The translations under genes and the position numbers were made by a program. From assembly GCF_027922425.1 (NCBI RefSeq), contig NZ_BSFQ01000025.1, forward strand, positions 44,710 through 108,709: a DNA stretch of 64,000 nt, read 5' to 3'. Each line of letters starts with the position of its first letter. Positions within the stretch are counted from its first letter, which is position 1. Positions 8,749-17,260 of the stretch are shown in pieces. The DNA is from Pseudonocardia halophobica. GTDB lineage: Bacteria > Actinomycetota > Actinomycetes > Mycobacteriales > Pseudonocardiaceae. Below the pieces are notes generated by a model. The model saw nothing but the letters and a program-made list of their open reading frames with translations, did no database searches and was not told the origin of the DNA.

Positions 8749-9591
8749 ATGGCGGACGACGGGCGGGGCGATCTGCAGGACCGGGTCGCCTTCATCACCG
8801 GGGCCGCCCGCGGGCAGGGGCGCTCGCACGCGCTGACCCTCGCCCGCGAGGGCGCCGCGATCGTGGCCGTCGACATCTGCGCGCCCATCGCGACGGTCCC
8901 CTACGCCCTCGGGACCGAGGAGGACCTGGCGGAGACCGCCCGGCTGGTCGAGGCGGCCGGCGGCCGCTGCCTGACGGCGCACGCCGACGTCCGGAACCGC
9001 GAGGAGCTCGTCGCGGCCGTCGAGAAGGCGATGGCGACGTTCGGACGGCTCGACGTCGTCGTCGCCAACGCCGGTGTCGCCCAGGGTCTGCCGGAGACCG
9101 AGACAACCACGATCGACGAGATCTGGGCCGACTACATCGCCGTCAACCTCACCGGGGCGTGGAACACGCTGCAGGCGACCCGGGACGCGCTCGTCGAGGG
9201 TGGCCGGGGTGGCTCGATCGTGATCATCAGCTCGACGTCCGGCCTGAAGGGCACCTCGCGCGGCGACGTCCGGGCCGACGCGTACACGGCCGCCAAGCAC
9301 GGGCTCGTCGGCCTGATGCGCGCCTGGGCCAACGAGCTCGGGCCGCACGGCATCCGGGTCAACACGATCCACCCCACCGCCGTCGGTACTCCGATGGTGG
9401 AGAACCCGGCCATGGGTGCGTGGGTGGAGGCGAACAAGCACCGCGTGGCGGGCGGCTTCAACGACGCCATGCACCGCGGGCGGATCGGGCTGCAGGACGT
9501 GTCGGAGGCCGTGCTGTGGCTGGCCTCGGAGCGCTCCGGCGCGGTCACCGGCGTGACCCTTCCGGTGGACAACGGCTTCGTCATCGCCTGA
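8749..9591 (+). CDS. Mycofactocin-coupled SDR family oxidoreductase
   Basis: 280 residues. Rossmann motif TGAARGQGRSHA, then VDICAPIATVPYALGTEEDL, the long insertion after beta-2 that marks the mycofactocin-dependent SDR group (carveol dehydrogenase type). NANAG motif equivalent is VANAGV and the catalytic pair is YTAAKHG. Enzymes of this group keep their nicotinamide bound and pass electrons to the peptide-derived cofactor mycofactocin. It probably oxidises a secondary or cyclic alcohol, such as one made by the P450. The ATG at 8749 follows GAGGTGTGGAGG. No mycofactocin biosynthesis genes are in the window, so they must be elsewhere. Confidence 0.88.
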   Translation: MADDGRGDLQDRVAFITGAARGQGRSHALTLAREGAAIVAVDICAPIATVPYALGTEEDLAETARLVEAAGGRCLTAHADVRNREELVAAVEKAMATFGRLDVVVANAGVAQGLPETETTTIDEIWADYIAVNLTGAWNTLQATRDALVEGGRGGSIVIISSTSGLKGTSRGDVRADAYTAAKHGLVGLMRAWANELGPHGIRVNTIHPTAVGTPMVENPAMGAWVEANKHRVAGGFNDAMHRGRIGLQDVSEAVLWLASERSGAVTGVTLPVDNGFVIA

Positions 9592-9600
9592 CCAAAGGCA

Positions 9601-9620
9601 GTAATACTTGTAAAGATTAC
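9601..9620 (+). promoter_or_regulatory. GTAAAGAT operator candidate, site 2
   Basis: An imperfect 20-bp palindrome with outer arms GTAAT/ATTAC and the core CTTGTAAAGAT, between the SDR and the following acyl-CoA dehydrogenase. Matches sites 1 and 3, so the dehydrogenase genes probably have their own regulated promoter. Confidence 0.6.
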
Positions 9621-9664
9621 TTGTTCATGTCACGCTGCTGTGGTCTGACGACGGAGGTGTGACG

Positions 9665-10819
9665 GTGGAGTTCTCCGACTCCGAGAGCAGCGCAGCGCTG
9701 CGTGCGGAACTGCGGACCCTCGTGCGCGAGCACGTGCCGCAGACCTTCCTGGGTGCGTTCACCCGCGACCCCAAGGACCTCGAGACGGCCCAGGCGTTCT
9801 GCCGGCTGCTGGCGGAGAAGGGGCAGCTCACCCCGGCGTGGCCGGTGGAGTACGGCGGCTCGGCCTCCTCGCAGTGGGACCAGGCCGTGATGCGCGAGGA
9901 GATGTGGGGGCACTTCGAGCCCCGCGGCGCGCAGTACATGGGCGTCAACTGGGTCGGGCCGGCGATCATGCGGTTCGGTACCGACGAGCAGAAGCGCGAG
10001 CACCTCAGCCGGATCGGGGCGGGCACGGTCATCTGGTGCCAGGGCTTCTCCGAGCCCGAGGCGGGCTCGGACCTCGCCTCGTTGCGCACCGCCGCGGTCC
10101 CGCAGGAGGGCGGCGGCTGGCGCATCGAGGGCCAGAAGGTCTGGACCTCCTACGCCACGATGGCCGACTGGTGCTTCCTGCTCGCCCGCACCGACCGGGA
10201 CGCGCCGAAGCACAAGGGCATCACGGTGTTCCTGGTGCCGATGGACCGCCCCGGGATCAAGGTCGTCCCGATCGAGGCGATGGTCGGCCCGCACCACCTC
10301 AACGAGGTGTTCTTCGAGGGCGTGCCCGTCACCGAGGCGGACGTCCTCGGCGAGGTCGACGCCGGCTGGTCGATCGTGCGCGAGGCGCTGGCCTTCGAGC
10401 GGGTCGGCATCGCCCGCTACGCCCGCTGCGACCGGCTGCTCAACATGGCGCCCGCAGCACTGGGCGACCGCTGGGAAACCCTGCCGGAGGAGCTGAAGGA
10501 GCGCTGGGCGACCGCGCTCATCCACGTCCGCCAGGCGCGGCTGCTGGCCTACCGCGTGGTCGAGAAGATCGAGGCCGGCGCGGTCGACCCGGCCGATACG
10601 GCGTCGTACCGGATCGCGGTGACCCAGACCGACCAGGAGGTCGCCGAGGTCCTCATGGACATGCTCGAGGAGCGGGCGGTGGGAGCGGCGGACCGCTCCG
10701 ACCTGTTCGCCCGCGCCGTCGACGACCACTGGCGCTACGCGCAGGCCGCGACCGTCGCGTCCGGGAGCATCGAGGTGCAGCGGCTGCTGCTCTCCCGGTC
10801 GCTGCTGAAGACGAAGTGA
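9665..10819 (+). CDS. Acyl-CoA dehydrogenase, FadE-type large (alpha) subunit
   Basis: 384 residues. FAD/substrate motifs WCQGFSEPEAGSDLAS and GQKVWTSYA are typical, with HKGITVFLVPM in the middle domain. The C-terminal segment SGSIEVQRLLLSRSLL replaces the usual YEGT-type Glu motif. GTG at 9665 is preferred over GTG at 9659 because GGAGG (9653-9657) leaves seven bases before 9665 but only one before 9659. The next gene encodes a shorter, divergent ACAD-like partner, as in the alpha2beta2 FadE pairs of mycobacterial steroid breakdown, so this is probably half of an obligate heteromer that desaturates a bulky acyl-CoA. Confidence 0.9.
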   Translation: MEFSDSESSAALRAELRTLVREHVPQTFLGAFTRDPKDLETAQAFCRLLAEKGQLTPAWPVEYGGSASSQWDQAVMREEMWGHFEPRGAQYMGVNWVGPAIMRFGTDEQKREHLSRIGAGTVIWCQGFSEPEAGSDLASLRTAAVPQEGGGWRIEGQKVWTSYATMADWCFLLARTDRDAPKHKGITVFLVPMDRPGIKVVPIEAMVGPHHLNEVFFEGVPVTEADVLGEVDAGWSIVREALAFERVGIARYARCDRLLNMAPAALGDRWETLPEELKERWATALIHVRQARLLAYRVVEKIEAGAVDPADTASYRIAVTQTDQEVAEVLMDMLEERAVGAADRSDLFARAVDDHWRYAQAATVASGSIEVQRLLLSRSLLKTK

Positions 10820-10868
10820 GCGGAGCGTGCGGAGCGAACGAACAGCACCGAGCGGGGAGAACGCTGCG

Positions 10869-11828
10869 ATGAAGACGGAGCTCACCGACGACGCCCTGGA
10901 GCTCGGGCGGGTCATGGACGCCGCGCTGGCCAAGGTCGGTGGCGCCGACCTCGCCCGTGCCGCCGAGGCCGGCACCGGGATCGACGAGGTCACCGGGATC
11001 CTCGACCAGTTGGGCCTGTGGGACCTGCGGCCCCGCGAGTCGGCGGAGGACGGCGAGGCCGCCGCGGCCGCGTGCCGGTCGGCCGGCCGGGTCGCCCTGC
11101 CGTATCCGGTCGCCGAGCGGCTGGCCGCGGATCCCGACGCCGGGTTCGGCGCCGTCGCCGTGGCGACCGGGCCGGTCGCTCGGGTCAACCTGATCAGCCT
11201 GGCGCCCGAGCTGAACTGGGTTGTCTCCGACGGTCGTGCCCGCCGCGCGCCCGTCGTCTCGGCCGGTCCGGCGCTCGGCACGAAGCTTGGCCCGCTGGTC
11301 AGCGAGGTCGAGCTGGGCACCTGGGAGTCCGACGACTCCGCGCCGCTGGCCCTGCTGCTGCCCTGCTGGACGCTGCTCGGGATGCTCGAGTCGGCGCTCG
11401 ACAAGACCCGGCAGCACATGCTGGACCGCAAGCAGTTCGACCAGCCCATCGCCTCCTTCCAGGCGCTGCAGTTCCGGCTCGCGGACACCACGACCACGCT
11501 GCAGGGCTTCCAGGAGCTGGCCAAGTACACGCTGTGGTCGGTGCTGAGCGGGCAGCCCGGCGCGGCCGTCGACGTGCTCGCCTGCCGGGTGTCGGCCCTG
11601 GAGACGGCCGAGACCGTGTTCCGCACCGCCCACCAGATGCACGGCGCGATGGGCTTCTGCGACGAGGTCGACCTCAGCTGGCTCTCCCGGCACAGCCAGG
11701 CGATCCGCCGGCTGCCGTGGGGGCACTCGCAGACCCGCAAGCGGCTGCTCGACGGCATGGCCACCGTGCCCTTCGCCGGCCTGTACGGCGACGGCCTGGT
11801 CGGGGCCGGGGACCACGCCCTGCTCTGA
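10869..11828 (+). CDS. Acyl-CoA dehydrogenase-like small (beta) subunit
   Basis: 319 residues, shorter than classical ACADs. The N-terminal half is poorly conserved; the C-terminal helical domain is clear (ALDKTRQHMLDRKQFDQPI, then HQMHGAMGFCDE). It lies 49 bases downstream of the alpha subunit. In characterised heteromeric steroid ACADs each partner supplies part of the active site and FAD pocket, and that is the likely role here. ATG at 10869 follows GGGGAGAAC. The pair repeats the arrangement seen at 15.1-17.2 kb in opposite gene order. Confidence 0.87.
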   Translation: MKTELTDDALELGRVMDAALAKVGGADLARAAEAGTGIDEVTGILDQLGLWDLRPRESAEDGEAAAAACRSAGRVALPYPVAERLAADPDAGFGAVAVATGPVARVNLISLAPELNWVVSDGRARRAPVVSAGPALGTKLGPLVSEVELGTWESDDSAPLALLLPCWTLLGMLESALDKTRQHMLDRKQFDQPIASFQALQFRLADTTTTLQGFQELAKYTLWSVLSGQPGAAVDVLACRVSALETAETVFRTAHQMHGAMGFCDEVDLSWLSRHSQAIRRLPWGHSQTRKRLLDGMATVPFAGLYGDGLVGAGDHALL

Positions 11829-11856
11829 TCACCGCTCACGAGGAAAGACGAAGTCC

Positions 11857-13347
11857 GTGAACCTCACTCTCCTGCTCGAGATGGCCGCGGACGCCGCCGG
11901 CGACCGCGTGGCGGTCGGCCGCGCCGCGGACGGCGTCACCTACGCCGAACTGCGCGACCGGGCCGCCCGCGTCGCCGGCTTCCTGCACAGCCGCGGCGCG
12001 ACCCGGCTGGTGCAGGCGGGCCAGAACAGCGACGCCCTCCCGGCACTGCTGTTCGGCAGCGCGCTGGCCGGCGCCACCTTCACGTCGGTGAACTACCGGC
12101 TCACCGACGAGCAGCTGCGCGCGGCGCTGCAGCGGTGCAGCCCGGCCGTCGTCGTCCCCGACGAGCGGACGGCCCCGCGGGTCGCCGGCATCGACGGCCT
12201 GGACGCGTGCCCCGGGCTGCTCGCGCCGGGGGACCTCACCCCGGCGGAGGTCGTCCCCGATCCGGCCGACGACGGCGAGGGCGTCGCGATCGCGCTCTTC
12301 ACCAGCGGGACCAGCGGTGCACCGAAGACGGTCCTGCTGCGCCACCGCAACCTCACCTCCTACGTCCTGGGCTCCACCGAGTTCCTGGGCGCGGAGGGGG
12401 ACGAGGCGGCGCTGGTCAGCGTGCCGCCTTACCACATCGCCGGGATGGCGTCGGTGCTGTCGAACGTCTACCTGGGCCGGCGGATCGTGTACCTGCCGCA
12501 GTTCGACGCGGCCACCTGGGTCGAGCTCGCGAAGGCCGAGGCGATCACGCACGCGATGATCGTGCCGACGATGCTCGGCCGGATCCTCGACGTCGTGGAG
12601 GAGACCGGAGCCGACCTGCCGGCGCTGCGGCACCTGTCCTACGGCGGCGGGCGCATGCCGTTGCCGGTGGTGCGCCGCGCGCTGGAGCTGCTGCCGCGGG
12701 TCGGGTTCGTCAACGCCTACGGCCTCACCGAGACCAGCTCGACCGTGGCGCTGCTGGGTCCCGACGACCACCGCGTCGCCTACGCCAGCGACGATCCCGC
12801 CGTGGCGGCCCGGCTCGGCTCGGTCGGACGGGCACTGCCCGGTGTCGAGCTGCAGATCCGGGACGTCGACGGCACGGTGCTCCGGCCCGGCGAGGTCGGC
12901 GAGATCGTGGTCCGCGGCGAGCAGATCGCCGGCGAGTACGAGGGCAAGGACGCCAAGGACCCCGACGGCTGGTTCCCCACCAACGACCACGGGCGGCTCG
13001 ACGCCGACGGGTATCTCTTCATCGAGGGCCGGGCCGACGACGTGATCGTGCGGGGCGGCGAGAACCTCAGTCCCGGCGAGATCGAGGACGTCCTGCTCCA
13101 GCACCCGGACGTCGAGGAGGTCGCCGTCGTCGGTGCACCGGACGTGGAGTGGGGCGAGACGGTCGCGGCGTTCGTGGTGCCGCGGGACGGTCGTGCCATC
13201 GAGGCGGACGAGCTGCGGGACTTCGTCCGCGCCCGGCTGCGGTCGTCGAGGACGCCGGCGCTGATCGAGTTCCGGGAGGCGTTGCCCTACAGCGAGACCG
13301 GCAAGCTCCTCCGCCGGGAGCTGCGGCGCGGGTTCGCCACCACGTGA
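11857..13347 (+). CDS. Acyl-CoA synthetase (AMP-binding family)
   Basis: 496-residue ANL ligase. ATP loop LFTSGTSGAPKTV (about residue 146), YGLTETSS, then NDHGRLDADGY and the hinge/C-domain GGENLSPGEIEDV and ETGKLLRREL with the adenylation Lys. The GTG start at 11857 follows GAGGAAAGACGAAGTCC. It closes the alpha-beta dehydrogenase operon (28 bases after the beta subunit) and would provide the CoA ester those enzymes oxidise. It differs clearly from the ligase at 195-1835, so the cluster may activate two different acids, such as ring and side-chain products. Confidence 0.9.
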   Translation: MNLTLLLEMAADAAGDRVAVGRAADGVTYAELRDRAARVAGFLHSRGATRLVQAGQNSDALPALLFGSALAGATFTSVNYRLTDEQLRAALQRCSPAVVVPDERTAPRVAGIDGLDACPGLLAPGDLTPAEVVPDPADDGEGVAIALFTSGTSGAPKTVLLRHRNLTSYVLGSTEFLGAEGDEAALVSVPPYHIAGMASVLSNVYLGRRIVYLPQFDAATWVELAKAEAITHAMIVPTMLGRILDVVEETGADLPALRHLSYGGGRMPLPVVRRALELLPRVGFVNAYGLTETSSTVALLGPDDHRVAYASDDPAVAARLGSVGRALPGVELQIRDVDGTVLRPGEVGEIVVRGEQIAGEYEGKDAKDPDGWFPTNDHGRLDADGYLFIEGRADDVIVRGGENLSPGEIEDVLLQHPDVEEVAVVGAPDVEWGETVAAFVVPRDGRAIEADELRDFVRARLRSSRTPALIEFREALPYSETGKLLRRELRRGFATT

Positions 13348-13367
13348 CCACGGCCGCCTGAGAACGA

Positions 13368-13402
13368 CGACGGGCCGCCCGGATCTCCCGGGCGGCCCGT
13401 CG
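13368..13402. terminator. Bidirectional hairpin terminator
   Basis: A 15-bp perfect stem, CGACGGGCCGCCCGG (13368-13382) with CCGGGCGGCCCGTCG (13388-13402), loop ATCTC, between the convergent ligase and SDR genes. Confidence 0.8.
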
Positions 13403-13416
13403 CGCGTCGGTGGACC

Positions 13417-14184
13417 TCAGTGCGCGGTCCAGCCCCCGTCGACGACGAGGGTCTGGCCGGTGACGTAGCTGCTGGCGTCGCTGCACAGGTAGAGCAGCGC
13501 GCCGTCGAAGTCCGAGACCTGCCCGTGGCGGGGCAGGATCGTGTTGCTCAGGATCCACTCCTGCACCCGGCGCTTGTGGATCACCTCACTGGTCATCTCG
13601 CTCTCGAAGAAGCCGGGGACCAGCGCGTTGACCCGCACCCCGTGCGGGCTCCACTGCGCGGCCCACTCGCGGGTGATCGCCTCCAACCCGCCCTTCGACG
13701 CCGCGTAGGTGGCCTGTGGGAACCAGGCGATGCCCGCCCGCGCGACGATCGACGTGACGTTGACGATCACGCCTGCGCCCCGCTCCTTCATCGACGGGTA
13801 GATCCGCTGCGCCAGGGTGATCGGGGCGACGAGGTTGACCGCGAGCGTCTGCGCGATCTGCTCGGGCGTCTCGTCCTCCGCCTTCGCCCCGCCGGCGATG
13901 TACGCGGCGTTGTTGACCAGCACGTCGATCGGGCCGAGCCGCTCGACGGCCGTGTCCACCAGGCCCGGGAGCTCCTCGGTCCGCGCCAGGTCGAACGGCA
14001 GCGGCACGCAGCCGTCGTTCTCCTTGGCGATCTCCTCGCACAGCTCGGGGCGGCGGCCGACGACGCCGACCGTGGCCCCGGCGGCCGCGAGGGTCTCGGC
14101 GAAGCGCCGGCCCAACCCGGCCGTGGCGCCGGTCAGCAGGACCGTGCGCCCCTCGAGGGAGAACAGTTCGGCGGCGGTCGTCAT
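13417..14184 (-). CDS. SDR family oxidoreductase
   Basis: 255 residues, classical SDR. TGATAGLGRRFA is the cofactor loop (about 17-28), NNAAY replaces NNAG, and the catalytic set is Ser in VTSIVARAG with YAASKGG; the C-terminus ends with VTGQTLVVDGGW. ATG at 14184 has GAGGAGC seven bases upstream, so longer in-frame starts toward 14289 are rejected. Likely a 3-hydroxyacyl-CoA or alcohol dehydrogenase of the pathway. It is divergent from the crotonase at 14277 across operator site 3. Confidence 0.9.
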   Translation of the reverse strand: MTTAAELFSLEGRTVLLTGATAGLGRRFAETLAAAGATVGVVGRRPELCEEIAKENDGCVPLPFDLARTEELPGLVDTAVERLGPIDVLVNNAAYIAGGAKAEDETPEQIAQTLAVNLVAPITLAQRIYPSMKERGAGVIVNVTSIVARAGIAWFPQATYAASKGGLEAITREWAAQWSPHGVRVNALVPGFFESEMTSEVIHKRRVQEWILSNTILPRHGQVSDFDGALLYLCSDASSYVTGQTLVVDGGWTAH

Positions 14185-14224
14185 GGGCGTGCTCCTCGGG
14201 ACGGCGACTGGCGTTATCCTTACA

Positions 14225-14239
14225 TATCTTGTAAAGATA
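14225..14239. promoter_or_regulatory. GTAAAGAT operator candidate, site 3 (perfect palindrome)
   Basis: TATCTTGTAAAGATA is a perfect 6-3-6 inverted repeat in the 92-bp divergent region between the SDR and the crotonase. A further TATCCTTACA just left (14216-14225) is a partial second copy. It shares CTTGTAAAGAT with site 2. Confidence 0.65.
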
Positions 14240-14276
14240 GCGGAGTAAGCGACCCCTCGGCGAGGAGAGGCAGCGC

Positions 14277-15089
14277 ATGCCCGACACATCCGCCTACGAC
14301 ACGGTCCTCGTGGACCGGGCGGACGACGGTGTCGCCACCGTCACGATCAACCGCCCCGAGGTGCTCAACGCCTTCAACGAGCAGATGCGCCGCGACTTCG
14401 CCCGGCTGTGGGCCGAGCTGCGCGCCGATCCTGCCGTGCGGGCGATCGTGCTGACCAGTGCCGGGGAGCGGGCCTTCTCCACCGGCCTGGACACCACGGA
14501 GCGTACGTCCGGCTCCGACTCGCCCTGGCTGGACACCGCGGCGCCGTGGGCCGAGTCGGAGGACCCGGGCCGCGAGCTCGGACCCAAGTCGAACGAGGTG
14601 TGGAAGCCGGTCGTCGCAGCCGTGCGCGGGATGTGCGCGGGCGGGGCGTTCTACTGGATCGGCGAGTGCGACATCGTGCTCGCCACTCCGGAGAGCACCT
14701 TCTTCGACCCGCACGTCACCTACGGCATGGTCGCGGCCCTGGAGCCGATCAGCCTGAGCTACCGGATGCGCTACTCGGACGTGGTGCGGATGGCGGTCAT
14801 GGGTCTGCACGAGCGCGTGACGGCCGAGACGGCCCGGGAGTCGGGCCTGGTCAGCGAGGTCGTCGAGGCGGAGAGCCTGCTCGACCGGGCCCACGAGCTC
14901 GCGGCGACGATCGCGAGCCAGCCCCCGGCCGCCGTGCAGGGCACGATCAAGGCCCTGTGGAGGTCCCGCGACCTGGGCCGGGAGCAGGCCATGGCGTCGG
15001 CGCTGATGTACACGCAGATCGGCAACCCGATCGGTGTCGACGGACTGGACTGGGCCGCGGCCAAGCCGAAGAAGTGGACCGCCCGATGA
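14277..15089 (+). CDS. Enoyl-CoA hydratase/isomerase family protein
   Basis: 270 residues. Crotonase landmarks: NRPEVLNAFNEQMRRDF, FSTGLDTTER in place of FSAGxD, and GMCAGGAFYWIGECDIVLA for the second oxyanion-hole helix. The loop that normally carries a catalytic Glu reads FDPHVTYGMVAALEP, an atypical pattern, so the reaction may not be simple hydration. ATG at 14277 follows GAGAGGCAGCGC. Its stop overlaps the next gene's ATG (ATGA), placing it first in a crotonase-beta-alpha operon. Confidence 0.88.
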   Translation: MPDTSAYDTVLVDRADDGVATVTINRPEVLNAFNEQMRRDFARLWAELRADPAVRAIVLTSAGERAFSTGLDTTERTSGSDSPWLDTAAPWAESEDPGRELGPKSNEVWKPVVAAVRGMCAGGAFYWIGECDIVLATPESTFFDPHVTYGMVAALEPISLSYRMRYSDVVRMAVMGLHERVTAETARESGLVSEVVEAESLLDRAHELAATIASQPPAAVQGTIKALWRSRDLGREQAMASALMYTQIGNPIGVDGLDWAAAKPKKWTAR

Positions 15090-16084
15090 GTGCCGCGACG
15101 CTGGTCCCCACCACGGCACCGGACACCGAGGAGGAGGCCGACCTCCGCGCGACCGCCCGCGACATCGCGCGCCGCTGTCGCGACACCGCGGGGGAGGACC
15201 ACAGCGGGTGCTGGTCCGCGCTCGACGGCGCCGGCTTCACCCAGCTCCGCGAGGCGGACGAGGACGGCTCGCCGCTCGCGACCGCGACCATGACCGCGAT
15301 CGTGGTCGAGGAGCTGGCGGGCGCGGTCTGCGGCGCGCCGCTGGTCGGCGCGCTGCTCGCCGGCGAGCTGGCGCGGCTCGCCGGGGCCTCCCTCGACGCG
15401 CCCGCCACCGTGCTGCTCACCGAGGACCTCGCCGGGCTCACCGTCGACGGCACCGGTCTCGCCTGGGACGCCGGGCCGCCTCTCCGGCACGCGCTCGCGC
15501 TGTCGGGGCACGACCTGCTCGTCGTCGATCTCGGCGACCCCACCGGGACGCAGGACCTCTCGCGGTCGGTCGCCCGCCCGTCCGGCGGCACCCGCCGGCT
15601 GGCCGCTGGCCCCTCGGCCGACGCGCTCGGGCGCTTCGGCTCCTTCGCACGCCTGCTGCTCGCCGCCGACCTCCTCGGCACGGCCGGGCGGCTGTTCGCC
15701 GACGCCGTCGAGTACGCGAAGCAGCGGATCCAGTTCGGCGTGCCGATCGGGTCGTTCCAGGCCGTGCAGCACCTCTGCGGGCGGGCGTACGCCGAGGTGG
15801 AGGCTCTGCGCAGCGCGGTGATCACCGCAGCGTGGGCGCTCGACGCACACGCGGAGCACCGGGAGACCTCGCTGGTCGCCAAGTCCTACGCCGCGCGGAC
15901 GGGCGTCGAGATCGTCGAGCACGCGGTGCAGGTGTTCGGCGGCGTCGCGATCACCTGGGAGTTCCCCGCGCACCGGCACCTGCGCCGTGCGCTGCTCGAC
16001 GCCGAGGTGTTCGGTGGCGCCGAGGCCACCGCGGACGCGCTGCTCGCCCTCGTCGACCAGGAGGCCACCGATGGACCTGAGTGA
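15086..16084 (+). CDS. Acyl-CoA dehydrogenase-like small (beta) subunit, second pair
   Basis: 332 residues. The C-terminal ACAD helical domain is recognisable from KQRIQFGVPIGSFQAVQH and VQVFGGVAITWEFPAHRHLRRA; the N-terminal half is Ala-rich and diverged. It overlaps the crotonase stop by four bases and the alpha subunit start by 14 bases, so all three proteins are translationally coupled. By analogy with heteromeric FadE pairs it would form an alpha2beta2 enzyme with the next gene product. Confidence 0.88.
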   Translation: MSAATLVPTTAPDTEEEADLRATARDIARRCRDTAGEDHSGCWSALDGAGFTQLREADEDGSPLATATMTAIVVEELAGAVCGAPLVGALLAGELARLAGASLDAPATVLLTEDLAGLTVDGTGLAWDAGPPLRHALALSGHDLLVVDLGDPTGTQDLSRSVARPSGGTRRLAAGPSADALGRFGSFARLLLAADLLGTAGRLFADAVEYAKQRIQFGVPIGSFQAVQHLCGRAYAEVEALRSAVITAAWALDAHAEHRETSLVAKSYAARTGVEIVEHAVQVFGGVAITWEFPAHRHLRRALLDAEVFGGAEATADALLALVDQEATDGPE

Positions 16085-17201
16085 GAGCCCTGAACTGGTC
16101 GCCTTCCGCGACGGGCTGCGGAAGTGGCTGCGCGACAACGTCATCGAGCAGGGGGCGGACGAGCCGCGCGGCCTGTTTCTCAAGCGCTGGCACCAGGTCC
16201 TGTTCGCGGGCGGCTGGGTCGGCCTGTCCTGGCCGACCGAGTACGGCGGCCGCGGGCTGAGCAACGTCTACGACGTCGCGCTCAACGAGGAGATCGGCGC
16301 CCTCGGCGCGCCCGACGCCCCGCGCATCGGCTACATGGGGCGTGCCTTCCTGCAGTGGGGGACCCAGGAGCAGCGCGACCGCTACCTGCCTCGGCTGCTG
16401 AGCGGCGAGGACTACTGGTGCCAGGGCTTCAGCGAGCCGAACGCGGGCTCCGACCTCGCCAACCTCTCGACGCGTGCGGAGCGGACCGGCACCGGCTACC
16501 GGATCACCGGGCAGAAGGTCTGGACGAGCTACGCCGAGTACTGCGACTTCTGCATCCTGCTGGCCCGCACCGGAGAGTCGGGTGGGCGGCACAAGGGCGT
16601 CTCGGCGTTCGTCGTGCCCATGCGCTCGCCCGGGATCGAGGTCCGGCCGATCGTCGCCACCACCGGCGAGTCCGAGTTCTGCGAGATGTTCTTCGACGGC
16701 GTCGAGGTGCCCGAGGAGAACCGGCTCGGCGCCGAGGGCGACGGCTGGCCCATCGCGATGATGACCGTGGCGTACGAGCGGGGCGCGGCCGACGTCGGCT
16801 ACCTCTCCAAGTTCGGCGCGGCGCTCGGCGAGCTCCGCACCCTGCTCGGCGACCGTCTGCGGACCGACGCGGCGGTGCGTCGGCGGGTGGCGGACCTGGA
16901 GGTCCGGTTCCGCATCCTCACCACGCACGTCCGGCGCCGGCTCGCCGAACGCGACCTGGCCGACACCCTGCCCGGGCCGGAGATGTCGGTCGACAAGATC
17001 CTGATGACAGAGGTCGACCAGGCGCTGCACCGCGCCGCCATCGACCTGCTCGGCGCATCGGCCGTGCTGCCGGCGGAGTCCGACGCGGCGGGGGAGTGGA
17101 TGCGCCGCTACCTCTACTCGCGCGCCGCGTCGATCTACGGCGGTTCCGAGCAGATCCAGCTGAACCTGCTGGCCCAGCGGGTGCTCGGGCTGCCCCGCTG
17201 A
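16071..17201 (+). CDS. Acyl-CoA dehydrogenase, large (alpha) subunit, second pair
   Basis: 376 residues. WCQGFSEPNAGSDLANLS and GQKVWTSYAEYCDF are near-copies of the motifs in the 9.7-kb paralogue, and HKGVSAFVVPM follows. The C-terminal segment is SIYGGSEQIQLNLLAQRVLGL, again lacking YEGT. The start ATG at 16071 lies inside the end of the beta gene. It is the last gene before the GntR gene, which is convergent with it. Together with the beta partner it would oxidise an acyl-CoA, possibly a later intermediate than the first pair. Confidence 0.9.
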   Translation: MDLSESPELVAFRDGLRKWLRDNVIEQGADEPRGLFLKRWHQVLFAGGWVGLSWPTEYGGRGLSNVYDVALNEEIGALGAPDAPRIGYMGRAFLQWGTQEQRDRYLPRLLSGEDYWCQGFSEPNAGSDLANLSTRAERTGTGYRITGQKVWTSYAEYCDFCILLARTGESGGRHKGVSAFVVPMRSPGIEVRPIVATTGESEFCEMFFDGVEVPEENRLGAEGDGWPIAMMTVAYERGAADVGYLSKFGAALGELRTLLGDRLRTDAAVRRRVADLEVRFRILTTHVRRRLAERDLADTLPGPEMSVDKILMTEVDQALHRAAIDLLGASAVLPAESDAAGEWMRRYLYSRAASIYGGSEQIQLNLLAQRVLGLPR

Positions 17202-17220
17202 GCTCGCCGGCGGGGGCACG

Positions 17221-17241
17221 CCCGGCGGGTTCGCCGCCGGG
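17221..17241. terminator. Hairpin between convergent dehydrogenase and GntR genes
   Basis: CCCGGCGG (17221-17228) pairs with CCGCCGGG (17234-17241) over a GTTCG loop, between two convergent stop codons. Confidence 0.65.
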
Positions 17242-17260
17242 GTCCCCCGCTGGGGGGCGG

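Noticed and set aside
14184..14289. Longer N-terminus for the SDR at 13417-14184
   Set aside because: It would translate through operator site 3 and overlap the divergent crotonase start, while ATG 14184 has a good ribosome binding site.
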